From Kitasatospora cinereorecta (GTDB lineage: Bacteria; Actinomycetota; Actinomycetes; Streptomycetales; Streptomycetaceae), in NCBI RefSeq assembly GCF_024172095.1, contig NZ_JAMZDX010000004.1, positions 992,001 to 1,056,000 on the forward strand: 64,000 nucleotides of DNA. The letters run 5' to 3'. Numbering within the stretch: the first letter of the stretch is position 1; each line of letters starts with the position of its first letter. Positions 1 through 8,086 of the stretch are shown piece after piece. The notes beneath the pieces are model-generated. The model did not search any database and was not told where the DNA came from. It saw only the letters and a program-made list of their open reading frames with translations. A program made the position numbers and the translations under genes.

Positions 1-900
1 GGCGACGCCGGTCTACCCGAGTACGCGGCGGACCTGCCGGCGATCCTCTGGCGTCGTCTGAAGCGCCACATGCCCGCCCATGAGGCACTCGTGGTGGGAA
101 CCCTCGCCCTTGACGCCACCCGACAACTCGGCAATCCGGTCGGCGAAGCAGCCGCACTGCGGCACCTCGGGCTTGTCCGCTACCAGCTCGGCGAATTCCC
201 TCAGGCCATCGAGCTCCTGCAGCAATCCCTCGGAATCTACCGGAAGGTCGGCAACCGTACGGGGCAGGCCCACGTCCTGACCAACCTGGGCCTCACCCTG
301 GCACGCATGGGCCGCCTGGAGGAGGCCCTCGACCACCACCAGCGGGCGCTGGAGCTCAGCCTGGACATACCCGAGCCGGCGGTCGAGGCCATCGCTCTGA
401 TCAATCTGGGCCCCACGCTGACCAGACTCGGACGCATGCCCGAAGCCCTCGACTTCCACCACCGGGCCCTGGCACTGCACCGGCGCACCGGCAACCGCCT
501 CGGCCAGGCGATCGCCCTCAACCAACTCGGCGAGTACCACCAGAAGCTCCAGCGACATCCCGAGGCCCTCGATCTGTACCAGGAGGCGCTGGATCTGCAC
601 CGGGAGTTGGGCGACACGTTCGGCCAAGCCGAATCGCACACACTGATCGGCGACACGCTTCTGTCCATGGACGCTCTCGCCAGCGCTCTCGAGCACTACC
701 AGGCTGCGATCGAGTACCCCGGCGAGCGCTACAACCTCGCCCGGATCCACCTCGGTCTGGCCCGAGCGCACCACCGGCTCGGGCATCCGGAGGCCGCCAG
801 GTCGCACGCCGGACAGGCCGTCGACATCTACGCCTCCCTCGACATCCCTGAAGCCGGCCAGGCCAAGGCGTTCCTCGACGCACTAGGCCGTGTCTCGTAA
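1..900 (+). CDS. TPR-repeat C-terminal part of an AfsR/NB-ARC-like regulator (5' truncated by the window)
   Basis: The frame is open from the first base and ends with TAA at 898-900, so only about 299 C-terminal residues are present. They form consecutive helical repeats of roughly 40 residues with tetratricopeptide signatures such as NLGLTLARMGRLEEALDHH and NQLGEYHQKLQRHPEALDLY. In actinobacteria this kind of TPR tail usually follows an NB-ARC ATPase in SARP/AfsR-like or STAND signalling proteins and serves as a sensor or protein-interaction surface. The upstream domains are outside the window, so the full architecture is inferred. The last codons (LGRVS) lie on CTAGGCCGTGTCTCG, which resembles the edge of an insertion sequence, so the natural C-terminus may have been replaced. 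Confidence 0.8.
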   Translation, partial: GDAGLPEYAADLPAILWRRLKRHMPAHEALVVGTLALDATRQLGNPVGEAAALRHLGLVRYQLGEFPQAIELLQQSLGIYRKVGNRTGQAHVLTNLGLTLARMGRLEEALDHHQRALELSLDIPEPAVEAIALINLGPTLTRLGRMPEALDFHHRALALHRRTGNRLGQAIALNQLGEYHQKLQRHPEALDLYQEALDLHRELGDTFGQAESHTLIGDTLLSMDALASALEHYQAAIEYPGERYNLARIHLGLARAHHRLGHPEAARSHAGQAVDIYASLDIPEAGQAKAFLDALGRVS

Positions 901-960
901 TTGATCTTGCAGGGCCAAATGTCGTTGAGCTCGTGGCGGGCAGCCCGGAAGACTGGCGCC

Positions 961-1389
961 ATGAGCTCTCGACGCTTCGTCTTCCTCGATCCTGACGGCA
1001 TGAGTGCCGGCGGCTGGCTGTATGTGGTGGTCGAGGCGAAGACCGGGGTCTTCTATCAGCAGCAGTACGGCGGAACGGCTTGTCGGCAGGGGCAGGTCGA
1101 GGGCTTTCTGGTGCCGTTGTTCGGCCCTGATGAGCTGGACGCGTTGCGCGAGCTGTTCGAGAAGCACTTCCGTGGTGCTGGCACCTGGAACTACGGGTGG
1201 CGGGATGACGAGCGGGACAGGCTCCGGGAGATCATCGGAGCCCTCCGCTACTGGGTATGCGATGGGACGACCGAGGAGCCGCACGCTCTGCAGCTGGACG
1301 AGGGCCGGATCCGTAAGACCGATGAGGCGTGGGTGCCGGTGATCACGCCGGACGGTCCCGGAGTGCTGGTGTGGTTCAACTCGGACTGA
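961..1389 (+). CDS. DUF6210-like hypothetical protein
   Basis: A 142-residue protein reading MSSRRFVFLDPDGMSAGGWLY at its N-terminus. I chose ATG 961 because GGAAG lies 9 bases upstream; a TTG at 901 would add 20 residues that look non-coding. The sequence is mixed alpha/beta and Trp/Tyr-rich, with YVVVEAKTGVFYQQQYGG near the start and GPGVLVWFNSD at the end. It has no signal peptide or membrane segment. It resembles the actinobacterial DUF6210 family, which has no established function; that match is from memory and should be treated as tentative. The gene stands alone between the TPR regulator and transposase debris. Confidence 0.7.
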   Translation: MSSRRFVFLDPDGMSAGGWLYVVVEAKTGVFYQQQYGGTACRQGQVEGFLVPLFGPDELDALRELFEKHFRGAGTWNYGWRDDERDRLREIIGALRYWVCDGTTEEPHALQLDEGRIRKTDEAWVPVITPDGPGVLVWFNSD

Positions 1390-1398
1390 ACACGATGA

Positions 1399-1505
1399 TC
1401 AGCCGTCGGCCCTGAGCCAGAGGATCAGTGCCGCGATGACCACCCCGGCCCGGTAGTGGGCCGCCAGCTTGTCGAACCGGGTTGCCACGGCGCGGAACTG
1501 CTCCC
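1399..1505 (-). pseudogene. IS5-family transposase, C-terminal fragment
   Basis: Read on the minus strand this stretch encodes FRAVATRFDKLAAHYRAGVV followed by IAALILWLRADG and a stop at 1399-1401. RFDKLAAHYRAGVV..A.I.WLR is the characteristic C-terminus of Streptomyces IS5-family DDE transposases. No catalytic core or inverted repeat remains next to it; upstream (towards higher coordinates) the sequence switches directly to the repeat-protein remnant on the other strand. It marks a transposition or deletion scar. Confidence 0.75.
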
Positions 1506-1909
1506 TGGCTGGGATGGCCGAGTTCGAGCAGGCCGGCGCGGACTTGCTGACCCGCCTAGCCGACGACACCACCCTCGACGCCTACGACCGGCTACGGGCT
1601 GCCGAGAGCCTGGCCAGGATGGCCGGGTTCGAGCAAACCTACGGGGAAGCGTTGATCCGCCTCGTTGACGACGTCACCCTCGTTGTCAGCTACCGGCTGC
1701 GCGCCGCTGGGACCCTGACCAGAATGGCCGGATTCGAGCAGGCCGGTGCCGACTTGCTGACCCGCCTAGCCGACGACACCACCCTCGACGCCTACGACCG
1801 GCTACGGGCTGCCGAGAGCCTGGCCAAGTTGGGCGGGTTCGAGCAGGCTGGCGCGGAACGGTTGACTCGCCTCGGCACTCGCCATCGGCACGCGTCCGGG
1901 ACCGCGTGA
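1469..1909 (+). pseudogene. Remnant of a tandem 35-residue repeat (HEAT-like) protein
   Basis: From 1514 the frame encodes three full 35-residue units and a partial fourth, each of the form MAGFEQAGADLLTRL-ADDTTLDAYDRLRAAESLAR. The alternation of hydrophobic helices with RLRAAESLA is HEAT/armadillo-like, as in scaffold or sensor regions of actinobacterial STAND proteins. The first 45 bases of the open frame are antisense to the IS5 transposase fragment, so the true N-terminus is gone. The C-terminus runs out of repeat at about 1873 and ends just before IS3 debris. I regard it as the surviving middle of a larger broken gene. Function unknown. Confidence 0.55.
1514..1873 (+). repeat. 105-bp tandem repeats (35 codons each)
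   Basis: Units start at 1514, 1619 and 1724, with a partial copy from 1829. Units 1 and 3 are almost identical over about 95 bases (for example CTGACCCGCCTAGCCGACGA occurs in both), while unit 2 is diverged. This pattern points to recent duplication or gene conversion between alternate units, not a uniformly aged repeat. Confidence 0.8.
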
Positions 1910-2250
1910 CGAAGTTGAGAAAGCCGTGGCCCGGCGGAGGATGTCCACGTCCTCGCGCAGGCGGCGGTTCTCGCGCCGTAGCCGGGCCAGTTCCTCATGC
2001 TCGTCGCTGGTCAGGCCGTCGGGCGGCGGTTCTCGCGCCGCAGCCGGGCCACTTCCTCGCGCTCGTCGCTGGTCAGGGCGTCGCGCTCGCCGACGTCGAC
2101 TATGGCCTGCTTCACCCAGTCCCGCACCGCGGTCTCGGTGAGGTCGAAGTCCTTGGCGACCTGACCGACTGAGCGGTCACCGCGTCGGCACAGCTCGACG
2201 ACGCCGCGCAGCACCCCGGACAACGACGGGAGATCGACTGGGCCGAACAT
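1910..2250 (-). pseudogene. IS3-family transposase OrfA, frameshifted
   Basis: The minus strand encodes a helix-turn-helix region (SVGQVAKDFDLTETAVRDWV), then LTSDEREEVARLRRENRR. After a frame change it reads a second copy, LTSDEHEELARLRRENRR-LREDVDILRRATAF. This is the OrfA layout of IS3-family elements: an HTH followed by a leucine-zipper-like coiled coil ending LKRATAF. A 62-bp direct duplication (1961-2014 and 2023-2076) inside the coiled coil is not a multiple of three and breaks the frame. No OrfB integrase core follows, so the element is dead. Confidence 0.75.
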
Positions 2251-2274
2251 GCGCAGCGCTCGCGATGGATCTCC

Positions 2275-2538
2275 CTATGCTGTATCTCGGACGGCCTGCG
2301 TTGGGTCGAACAGGATGACCCCGTTGAGGGTCGCGACAGCCAGCTCGCCCGCAGGTCCGGCTGCAAGGCCGGTGCATGAGGAATTCACATCGGCCTTCCA
2401 CAGCACGTGACCGTCCGACACTCGTACGATCGCTGCCTCGGTCCCGCCCCCGACCCCGTATTCCCGTCCGCTGGGCATTAGCACTGCGTGCCGGACCGGT
2501 AGCGGCGAGGCGTGCCTGGCAGCTGGGGCGACCGGCAC
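2275..2538 (-). pseudogene. C-terminal fragment of a beta-propeller (PQQ-like) protein
   Basis: An 87-residue minus-strand frame contains VRVSDGHVLWKADVNSSCTG and LAVATLNGVILFDP. Its blade-like pattern (hydrophobic strand, DG turn, W, then a following strand) is typical of PQQ or WD-like propellers. It has no plausible ribosome binding site or N-terminal region and ends two bases before the edge of the transposase debris. It is most simply the last blades of a larger protein truncated by the neighbouring insertion. A chance open frame cannot be excluded. Confidence 0.4.
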
Positions 2539-2584
2539 TCGTGACCGGCTCCGCCATAGCTCACTCAGCCCTCGATGCGGCCGG

Positions 2585-2884
2585 CTACTCCTCCCGGAGC
2601 GGAGCGTACGCCTCCAGGGGGTTCGTGCTGTGCATGGCGGTGTAGAGGTCGGTCACCTCACCACCGGTGTCGCCCGGGGCGAGGATGGTGCCACTGACGG
2701 TCTTGCCGTCGGCAGCGTAGTCGAACCTCATCACCAGGCCGTCGTCGAAGGAGAGCTGCAGGGATCTGCCGGGAAGCGTCCGGCAGGCGTTCGCGGAATC
2801 GGCGTTGGTGTTGGCGGCGGCGGTGGCGGGGCCGGCGGCGAGGACGGTGGCCAGGGTGATCGGGGCAAGTACACGCAGCTTCAC
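2585..2884 (-). CDS. Small secreted protein, possibly MoaF-like
   Basis: I start at GTG 2884, preceded by AGGGGG at a suitable distance, giving 99 residues. Residues 1-24 form a Sec signal peptide (VKLRVLAPITLATVLAAGPA, then TAAA). The mature part of about 75 residues is beta-rich: LPGRSLQLSFDDGLVMRFDY, then DGKTVSGTILAPGDTGG. The pattern GR.L.L.FDDG...F.Y is reminiscent of MoaF-type lipocalin-like barrels, but the similarity is weak. The only Cys (C34) cannot form an intramolecular disulfide. No operon partner is visible. Function unknown. Confidence 0.6.
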   Translation of the reverse strand: MKLRVLAPITLATVLAAGPATAAANTNADSANACRTLPGRSLQLSFDDGLVMRFDYAADGKTVSGTILAPGDTGGEVTDLYTAMHSTNPLEAYAPLREE

Positions 2885-3454
2885 CGCTGTTCCCCCTACG
2901 TGGCGGAAGCGGTGCAGATGCGCGCATACTCGCGGCGGCCGCTGGAGCGGCGCTGGAGAGGAGAGCGCCGGCACTGATCGTCTCCGAACGAAGCACTTGG
3001 CCGGGAGTGCCGCCTCGTCCTGCCAGGCCATCGCCGTCGAGAACGGCGGACCGCGGAGCAGCCTGCTCTCATCTGCTACGACATACCGTGGCACCACCGC
3101 CCGCCGGACGGCCCCGAGGCTTGATCCTTGAGCAGTTGCCGGCTCCCGCCGATCTGGCCGAGATCAGCCATTGGCATGTTCCCGCCACGGTCGCCGACTG
3201 TTGACGGTCCGTCGCCTTCGCTACCGTTCTGCCGCTGGGCGGCCACCGCCGCCCCCGCGCCCCCACGGCTGTGGCAGCCCCCGGCCACACTGCGCCCGTT
3301 CACCCTGATCCGGTGATGCCCAGGGAGCAGGTGACCTGCCGCGGTCCGCTCTGCACGTGCGCGAGTTTCCCGTTCCCGGGCCGGCACACAAGCCAGGGCG
3401 ACTCATCAGGCCGTTCCTGCGTGCCGTCCCCCATCCCCCAGGGAGGGCAGCCAG
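2885..3454. other. Intergenic region without a recognisable gene
   Basis: This 570-bp divergent interval lies between the small secreted protein (minus) and the metalloprotease (plus). Open frames occur on both strands, but all are Arg/Pro/Ala-rich shadows without ribosome binding sites. It should hold the two promoters. I see no clear -10/-35 pair, repeat or RNA structure. Confidence 0.4.
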
Positions 3455-5815
3455 TTGCACACCCATGTCAGAAACGCCCGACGTCGCGGCACAGTCCGCT
3501 CCGGCACGGCGGTGCTCGCCGCCGCCGGGCTCGTGATCGCCGGTCTGACCGCCGCCGGGACGGCGGCCGTGGCGGCGCCGACGCCGCCCGCGCCCGAGTC
3601 CTCCCAGCAGTTGGCCGCAAGCAGCGCCGACGCACTGGTGGCCAGCCGTCCGGCCTTCCTGCTCGCCGGCCCGCAGGAGCAGTTCGTCCGAGGTCAGGTC
3701 GCTTCCTCGAACGGGTCGCAATACGTGCCCTACGAGCGCACCTACTCGGGCGTTCCGGTGGTCGGCGGCGACTTCGTCGTGGTGACCAACGGCGCAGGGC
3801 AGGTCACGTACAACTCGGTCGCCCAGCAGCACGCGATCGGCACGCTGTCGACCAGCCCGAGCCTGAGCCGCGACCAGGCCGAGAAGGTGGCCTCGGCGCA
3901 GCTGAAGTCGGTGTCCAAGGTCGAGGGCACCCGGCTGGTGGTGTACGCGCTGGGCGACGCCCCGGCCGCCCTGGCCTGGGAGTCCACGGTGAACGGAGTC
4001 GGCGACGACGGCTACAGCCGGCTGAGCGTGGACGTCGACGCGCGCACCGGCGCCGTGCTGCACACCCAGGAGCACGTGCTGCACGGCAGCGGCACCGGCG
4101 CCTGGAACGGCCCCGCGCCGCTCACCATCAACACCACCTCCTCCGGTGGCAAGTTCACGATGAGCCCCACCAACATCACGAACATGCCGTGCCAGGACGC
4201 CGCGAACAACACGACGTTCAGCAAGACCACCGACACCTGGGGCAACGGCGACGCCACCAGCAAGGAGACCGGCTGCGTCGACGCCGAGTACGTGGCGCAG
4301 GGCGAGTTCCGGATGCTCGCGCAGTGGCTGGGCCGCAACGGCATGGACGGCAACGGCGGGGCCTGGCCGATCCGGGTCGGCCTGGCCGACGTCAACGCCT
4401 ACTACGACGGCTCGCAGGTCCAGGTCGGGCACAACAACGCCAACCAGTGGATCAGCGCGGTCGACGTCCTCGCCCACGAGATGGGCCACGGCATCGACGA
4501 CCACACCCCCGGCGGCATCTCCGGCAGCGGCACCCAGGAGTTCATCGCCGACGTGTACGGCGCGTCGACCGAGGCCTTCATGAACGAGCCCGCGCCGTAC
4601 GCCGTGCCGGACTTCCTGGTCGGCAACCAGGTCAACCTGGTGGGCACCGGCCCGATCCGCAACATGTACAACCCGTCGCTGATCAGCAACAACCCGAACT
4701 GCTACTCCAGCAGCATTCCGAGCGCCGAGGTGCACGCCGCGGCCGGCCCCGGCAACCACTGGTTCTACCTGCTCGCGCAGGGCTCCAACCCGCCGGGCGG
4801 CCCGACCAGCCCCACCTGCAACGGCTCCACCGTCACGGGCGGCGTCGGCGTGCAGAACGCCCTCAAGATCGTGTACAACGCCCAGCTGATGAAGACCACC
4901 GCCAGCTCGTACCTGAAGTACCGCACCTGGACGCTGCAGGCGGCCAAGAACCTCGACCCGTCCTGCGGCCAGTTCAACACCGTGAAGGCCGCCTGGGACG
5001 CTGTCAGCGTCCCCGCCCAGTCCGGCGACCCGACCTGCACGGTCGCGGGCAACGACTTCTCGATGGCGGTCTCGCCGAGCACCGGATCGGTCAACCCGGG
5101 CAGCTCACTGACCGCCACCGTCTCCACCACGCTCACCAACGGCTCGGCGCAGACGGTGAACCTGTCCGCGTCCGGCCTGCCCGCGGGCGCCACCGCGTCG
5201 TTCAGCCCGGCCTCCGTGTCGACCGGCGGCACCTCCCAGCTGACCGTCAGCACGGCCGCCTCGACGCCGCCCGGCACCTATTCGGTCACCATCACCGGCG
5301 CCGGGACGTCGACCACCCACACGGCCACCTTCTCGCTGACCGTCAATGGCACCGGCGTCTGCACCCCGGCGCAGTTGCTCGGCAACGCGGGCTTCGAGAC
5401 CGGCTCCGCCGCGCCCTGGACCACCACCAGCGGAGTGGTCGACAACTCGGCCTCCGAGGCGGCGCACAGCGGATCGTGGAAGGCGTGGCTGAACGGCTAC
5501 GGCTCCGCCCACACCGACAGCGCCTCGCAGACCGTCACCATCCCGACCGGCTGCCGGGCGACGCTGAGCTACTGGCTGCACATCGACACCGCGGAGACCA
5601 CCACCACGACCCAGTACGACAAGCTGACCGTCAGCGTCAACGGCACCACGGTCGCCTCGTACAGCAACCTCGACAAGAACACCGGCTACGCCCAGAAGTC
5701 GGTCGACCTGTCGTCCTACGCAGGACAGAGCGTCACCCTGAAGTTCAACGGTGTGGAGGACTCCTCCCTCCAGACCAGCTTCGTGATCGACGACACCGCG
5801 ATCCAGACGGGCTGA
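3455..5815 (+). CDS. Secreted M4 (thermolysin-like) metalloprotease with C-terminal Ig-like and carbohydrate-binding-like domains
   Basis: The start is TTG 3455 behind GGGAGGG, giving 786 residues. A signal peptide (about 1-42) is followed by an FTP/PepSY propeptide with YERTYSGVPVVGGDFVVV at about 95-115. The catalytic domain carries the zinc motif HEMGH at 341-345 and the third ligand in QEFIADVYG (E362, D366). The NHWFYLLAQ segment corresponds to the acid/base-histidine region of the family. From about residue 530 comes an Ig-like region (GSVNPGSSLTATVSTTLTNG), then a beta-sandwich beginning LLGNAGFETGSAAPW that resembles proprotein-convertase or carbohydrate-binding modules. The protein is presumably exported as a zymogen and self-processed to a broad-specificity endopeptidase. 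A strong hairpin follows the stop. Confidence 0.93.
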   Translation: MHTHVRNARRRGTVRSGTAVLAAAGLVIAGLTAAGTAAVAAPTPPAPESSQQLAASSADALVASRPAFLLAGPQEQFVRGQVASSNGSQYVPYERTYSGVPVVGGDFVVVTNGAGQVTYNSVAQQHAIGTLSTSPSLSRDQAEKVASAQLKSVSKVEGTRLVVYALGDAPAALAWESTVNGVGDDGYSRLSVDVDARTGAVLHTQEHVLHGSGTGAWNGPAPLTINTTSSGGKFTMSPTNITNMPCQDAANNTTFSKTTDTWGNGDATSKETGCVDAEYVAQGEFRMLAQWLGRNGMDGNGGAWPIRVGLADVNAYYDGSQVQVGHNNANQWISAVDVLAHEMGHGIDDHTPGGISGSGTQEFIADVYGASTEAFMNEPAPYAVPDFLVGNQVNLVGTGPIRNMYNPSLISNNPNCYSSSIPSAEVHAAAGPGNHWFYLLAQGSNPPGGPTSPTCNGSTVTGGVGVQNALKIVYNAQLMKTTASSYLKYRTWTLQAAKNLDPSCGQFNTVKAAWDAVSVPAQSGDPTCTVAGNDFSMAVSPSTGSVNPGSSLTATVSTTLTNGSAQTVNLSASGLPAGATASFSPASVSTGGTSQLTVSTAASTPPGTYSVTITGAGTSTTHTATFSLTVNGTGVCTPAQLLGNAGFETGSAAPWTTTSGVVDNSASEAAHSGSWKAWLNGYGSAHTDSASQTVTIPTGCRATLSYWLHIDTAETTTTTQYDKLTVSVNGTTVASYSNLDKNTGYAQKSVDLSSYAGQSVTLKFNGVEDSSLQTSFVIDDTAIQTG

Positions 5816-5833
5816 ACCTGAACGAATGAACCA

Positions 5834-5867
5834 CGAGGGCCTGGCGGCCGCAGCCGCCAGGCCCTCG
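5834..5867 (+). terminator. Strong hairpin terminator after the metalloprotease gene
   Basis: A perfect 15-bp stem (CGAGGGCCTGGCGGC paired with its complement) encloses a 4-base CGCA loop, 18 bases after the protease stop. There is no U-tract, as is usual for actinobacterial intrinsic terminators. Confidence 0.85.
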
Positions 5868-5992
5868 CCCGTTCGAGGGACCTCGCACCGCGTTCGAGGG
5901 CCTGACGGGAGGACCTGTGGCGGACCGGGCCGGCCGTACTGGCGGGCGATCGCCGACCCGGCGAAGCTCGGCGAAACTCCGTGGCCGACGGC

Positions 5993-6495
5993 TCAGCCCG
6001 GTTCGACCGGACGACAGTACCGGCGGATCAGCTCCTCGTGTCCCGGGAATCGCCTGAGCAGATCCTCGGCCCGACCGAGGGTCATGTCGGTGTAGTCGAA
6101 CCCGGGCGAGACCGCCTCGCTGATCAGCCCGTGGTCGCCGGCGGTCAGGTGGGAGGCCTTCCAGACACCGCCGGGGACGGCGAGCATGAGGAGCTGTCCC
6201 CGGCCCGGGTCCTGGCCGAGGACAGCGGTCTCCAGCCGACCGTCCGGGAAGAGCAGGTGATAGGTGATCGGATCGCCGTGGTGGTGGAAGTGCAGGATGT
6301 CGGACTGGTTCAGGTGCCAGTGGCCGATCGGCGACCAGTGGGTCAGCAGGTAGTGGATCGACGTGAGGGTGTAGCGCTCGCCCCCGGCGTACGCACCCGG
6401 GCCCGGTGATCGGCCTGGAACGTACGCCGGAAGTACCCGCCCTCGACGTGCGGCTCCAGCCCCAACAACTGGATCCATTGACGCGCCGTCGGCAT
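5993..6495 (-). pseudogene. DUF985 cupin protein with a single frameshift
   Basis: From ATG 6495 the minus strand reads MPTARQWIQLLGLEPHVEGG then YFRRTFQADHRARVRTPG. After a one-base shift at a run of five C (6381-6385) it continues GGERYTLTSIHYLLTHWSPI, then GHWHLNQSDILHFHHHGDPI, and ends RRYCRPVEPG. Restoring one base rebuilds a complete DUF985 cupin of about 167 residues: the EGGYFRRT start, HxHxxxSD-type metal-site residues and the LISEAVSPGFDY block are all present. DUF985 proteins are small RmlC-like cupins of uncertain enzymology. The lesion sits in a homopolymer, so it could be a sequencing error instead of a true mutation. Confidence 0.8.
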
Positions 6496-6952
6496 CGAAT
6501 CCTCCTGACTCGTTGAATCGTCCCTTGGCGCGCAGTTGCGCGAGCACCGCATCCAGGTCGCGGACCCGAGGTTGAGCTGCTCTGCTGGGCGCGGATCAGC
6601 CTCCCGCCGACCCGCCCGTAGCCCGCGTACTGTCCGTGCTCGTTCAGGATCGAAGAGCAGGCGGGCAGCCGCTCGATGACCTTCGTCATCACCGGCGAGT
6701 TGTCTTCCAGTCACACCGGCGGACCCCTCTGGCACCCTATCCGGCCCTCCCGGTGTCGGTCGGCGCGCCGCCCAGCACGTCAGCGGCGTGCTCGGCGATC
6801 GTCCGGCAGTTCTTCCTGGACGGAAGCTGTTCGGTGCGGCGTCAAGGCGGGACGTCAGGCTGCTGGCCGTGCTCGTCGATTCGAGGCCGAATCGGTCATC
6901 CCTGGGCACGGCTTCGGCCTGGCAGTTGCCGCGTGGCGTGCGGTCGCCACTG
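6496..6952. other. Interval without a supported gene
   Basis: No frame here has both a plausible start and protein-like composition. A minus-strand frame entering at 6692 begins with a normal-looking stretch (VIERLPACSSILNEHGQYAG) but soon becomes Arg/Ser-rich and runs antisense into the cupin remnant. It could be the stub of a lost gene. No repeats or hairpins were noticed. Confidence 0.35.
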
Positions 6953-8086
6953 TCAGTCGGTGCCGGTCCGGCGTGGTGCAGCGGTCCCTCCTTCGGCATC
7001 GGAGGACTGCCCCGCCAGATCGGGCCGGTAGGGGCTGTCGAGCAGGTCGAGGAGTTGGGGGTGGATGAGTGCTCCGAGGAGGCGGGGGTGGTCGGTGAGG
7101 ATGCCGGCTGCGCGCAGGCGGTCCAGGGGCGGCTGCGGGTCGAGCGCGATACGGTCCCGCAGCCAGGCGGCCGAGACCGCTGGTGCGGCGCGGAGTTGGG
7201 TGAGGACGGCCACGGCAGCGGGGTCGTCGGCGACCTGTGCGAGGGCGGTGCCGAGCAGCCGGCGGTGGGCTGTGAGGGTGGCGGTCCGGTGCCGGGCGGT
7301 CTCGGTCACCGCACGGGCGAACACCGCTCCCCAGGGCACGAGGTCGCCGTCGGCAGCGGCGACCAGGGCGGCATCGTGTTCGATGCGGTGCAATTCGACC
7401 CAGGCGTCGAGGTCGAGCAGCAGGCCGGGCAGCAGGCCTGCGGCCACGAGATCGCACTGGCCGAGCAGCCGGGCGGTGCGGCCGTTGGCGTCCGGGAACG
7501 GGTGGATCGTCAGCAGCCCCGCCATGGCGAGCGCGGCCGCGTCCAGGGGGTGGGCGGTGGTGCGGGTGCCCCAGTGGTGCCAGCGCTCGACCTGCTCCTG
7601 CAACGGTGCGCCCGGTGCGGTCGCGATGGAGAAGACCTGCCCGTCGGCCCAGGTGACGTTGACAGTCATACGACGGAAGCCGCCCGGTGCCGTGATGTTG
7701 GGGTCACCCGCGATGAGCAGCCGGTGCAGTTCGGCGAGCGCGTCCGGGGTGAAGCAGGGGCGCCGGCCGGGGTGTTCGAGCAGCTCGGCGCGGACCGATT
7801 GAACGGCCAGCAGACCGGCTGTGGTGCGGTTCTCGGCAGCGGCCGCGAGCATGTCGGCCAGCTGCGCGGCTTCGATTCCGGCGATGCGGTTCCGGTGGAG
7901 CTTGGGCCGCCAGCGGGGGCGGTGGAAGAGGTCGGGGTCGTCCAGGTGGGTGCCGGCCGCGGCGGTCAGTTCGGCGAGCGCGGCGAGTGCTTCGCGACGA
8001 GCGGCGGGCGGGATGGCCACGGCGTCGAGCGGCGGTGCGACGGGAAGGACCCGTCGCACCGCCGTCGCGCTGGAACGGTCGGTCAT
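6953..8086 (-). CDS. Fic/DOC family protein (putative AMP-transferase)
   Basis: The protein has 377 residues from ATG 8086, which overlaps the TGA of the upstream gene by one base (TGATG), implying translational coupling. Residues about 115-260 form the Fic fold with the active-site loop HPFPDANGRTAR. The catalytic His, the Asp and the NGR anion-binding residues are present, with Ala in place of the first Gly of the consensus HxFx(D/E)GNGR. An upstream helix has the ELHRLLI pattern usual for the family. The C-terminal 90 residues look like a winged-helix region (AAWLRDRIALDPQPPLDRLR). Fic enzymes usually transfer AMP to Tyr, Ser or Thr of target proteins. The target here is unknown and no inhibitory S/TxxxE(G/N) antitoxin gene is adjacent. 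Confidence 0.88.
   Translation of the reverse strand: MTDRSSATAVRRVLPVAPPLDAVAIPPAARREALAALAELTAAAGTHLDDPDLFHRPRWRPKLHRNRIAGIEAAQLADMLAAAAENRTTAGLLAVQSVRAELLEHPGRRPCFTPDALAELHRLLIAGDPNITAPGGFRRMTVNVTWADGQVFSIATAPGAPLQEQVERWHHWGTRTTAHPLDAAALAMAGLLTIHPFPDANGRTARLLGQCDLVAAGLLPGLLLDLDAWVELHRIEHDAALVAAADGDLVPWGAVFARAVTETARHRTATLTAHRRLLGTALAQVADDPAAVAVLTQLRAAPAVSAAWLRDRIALDPQPPLDRLRAAGILTDHPRLLGALIHPQLLDLLDSPYRPDLAGQSSDAEGGTAAPRRTGTD

Noticed and set aside
1..807. Minus-strand frame of 264 codons opposite the TPR region
   Set aside because: Antisense of TPR repeats, which explains its own apparent periodicity.
3221..5829. Very long open frames overlapping the metalloprotease (minus 512 codons; plus 852 codons)
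   Set aside because: Third-position GC bias of the M4 gene creates these; their translations are Arg/Val/Gly-rich with no domain, while the M4 frame has signal peptide, HEMGH and known domains.
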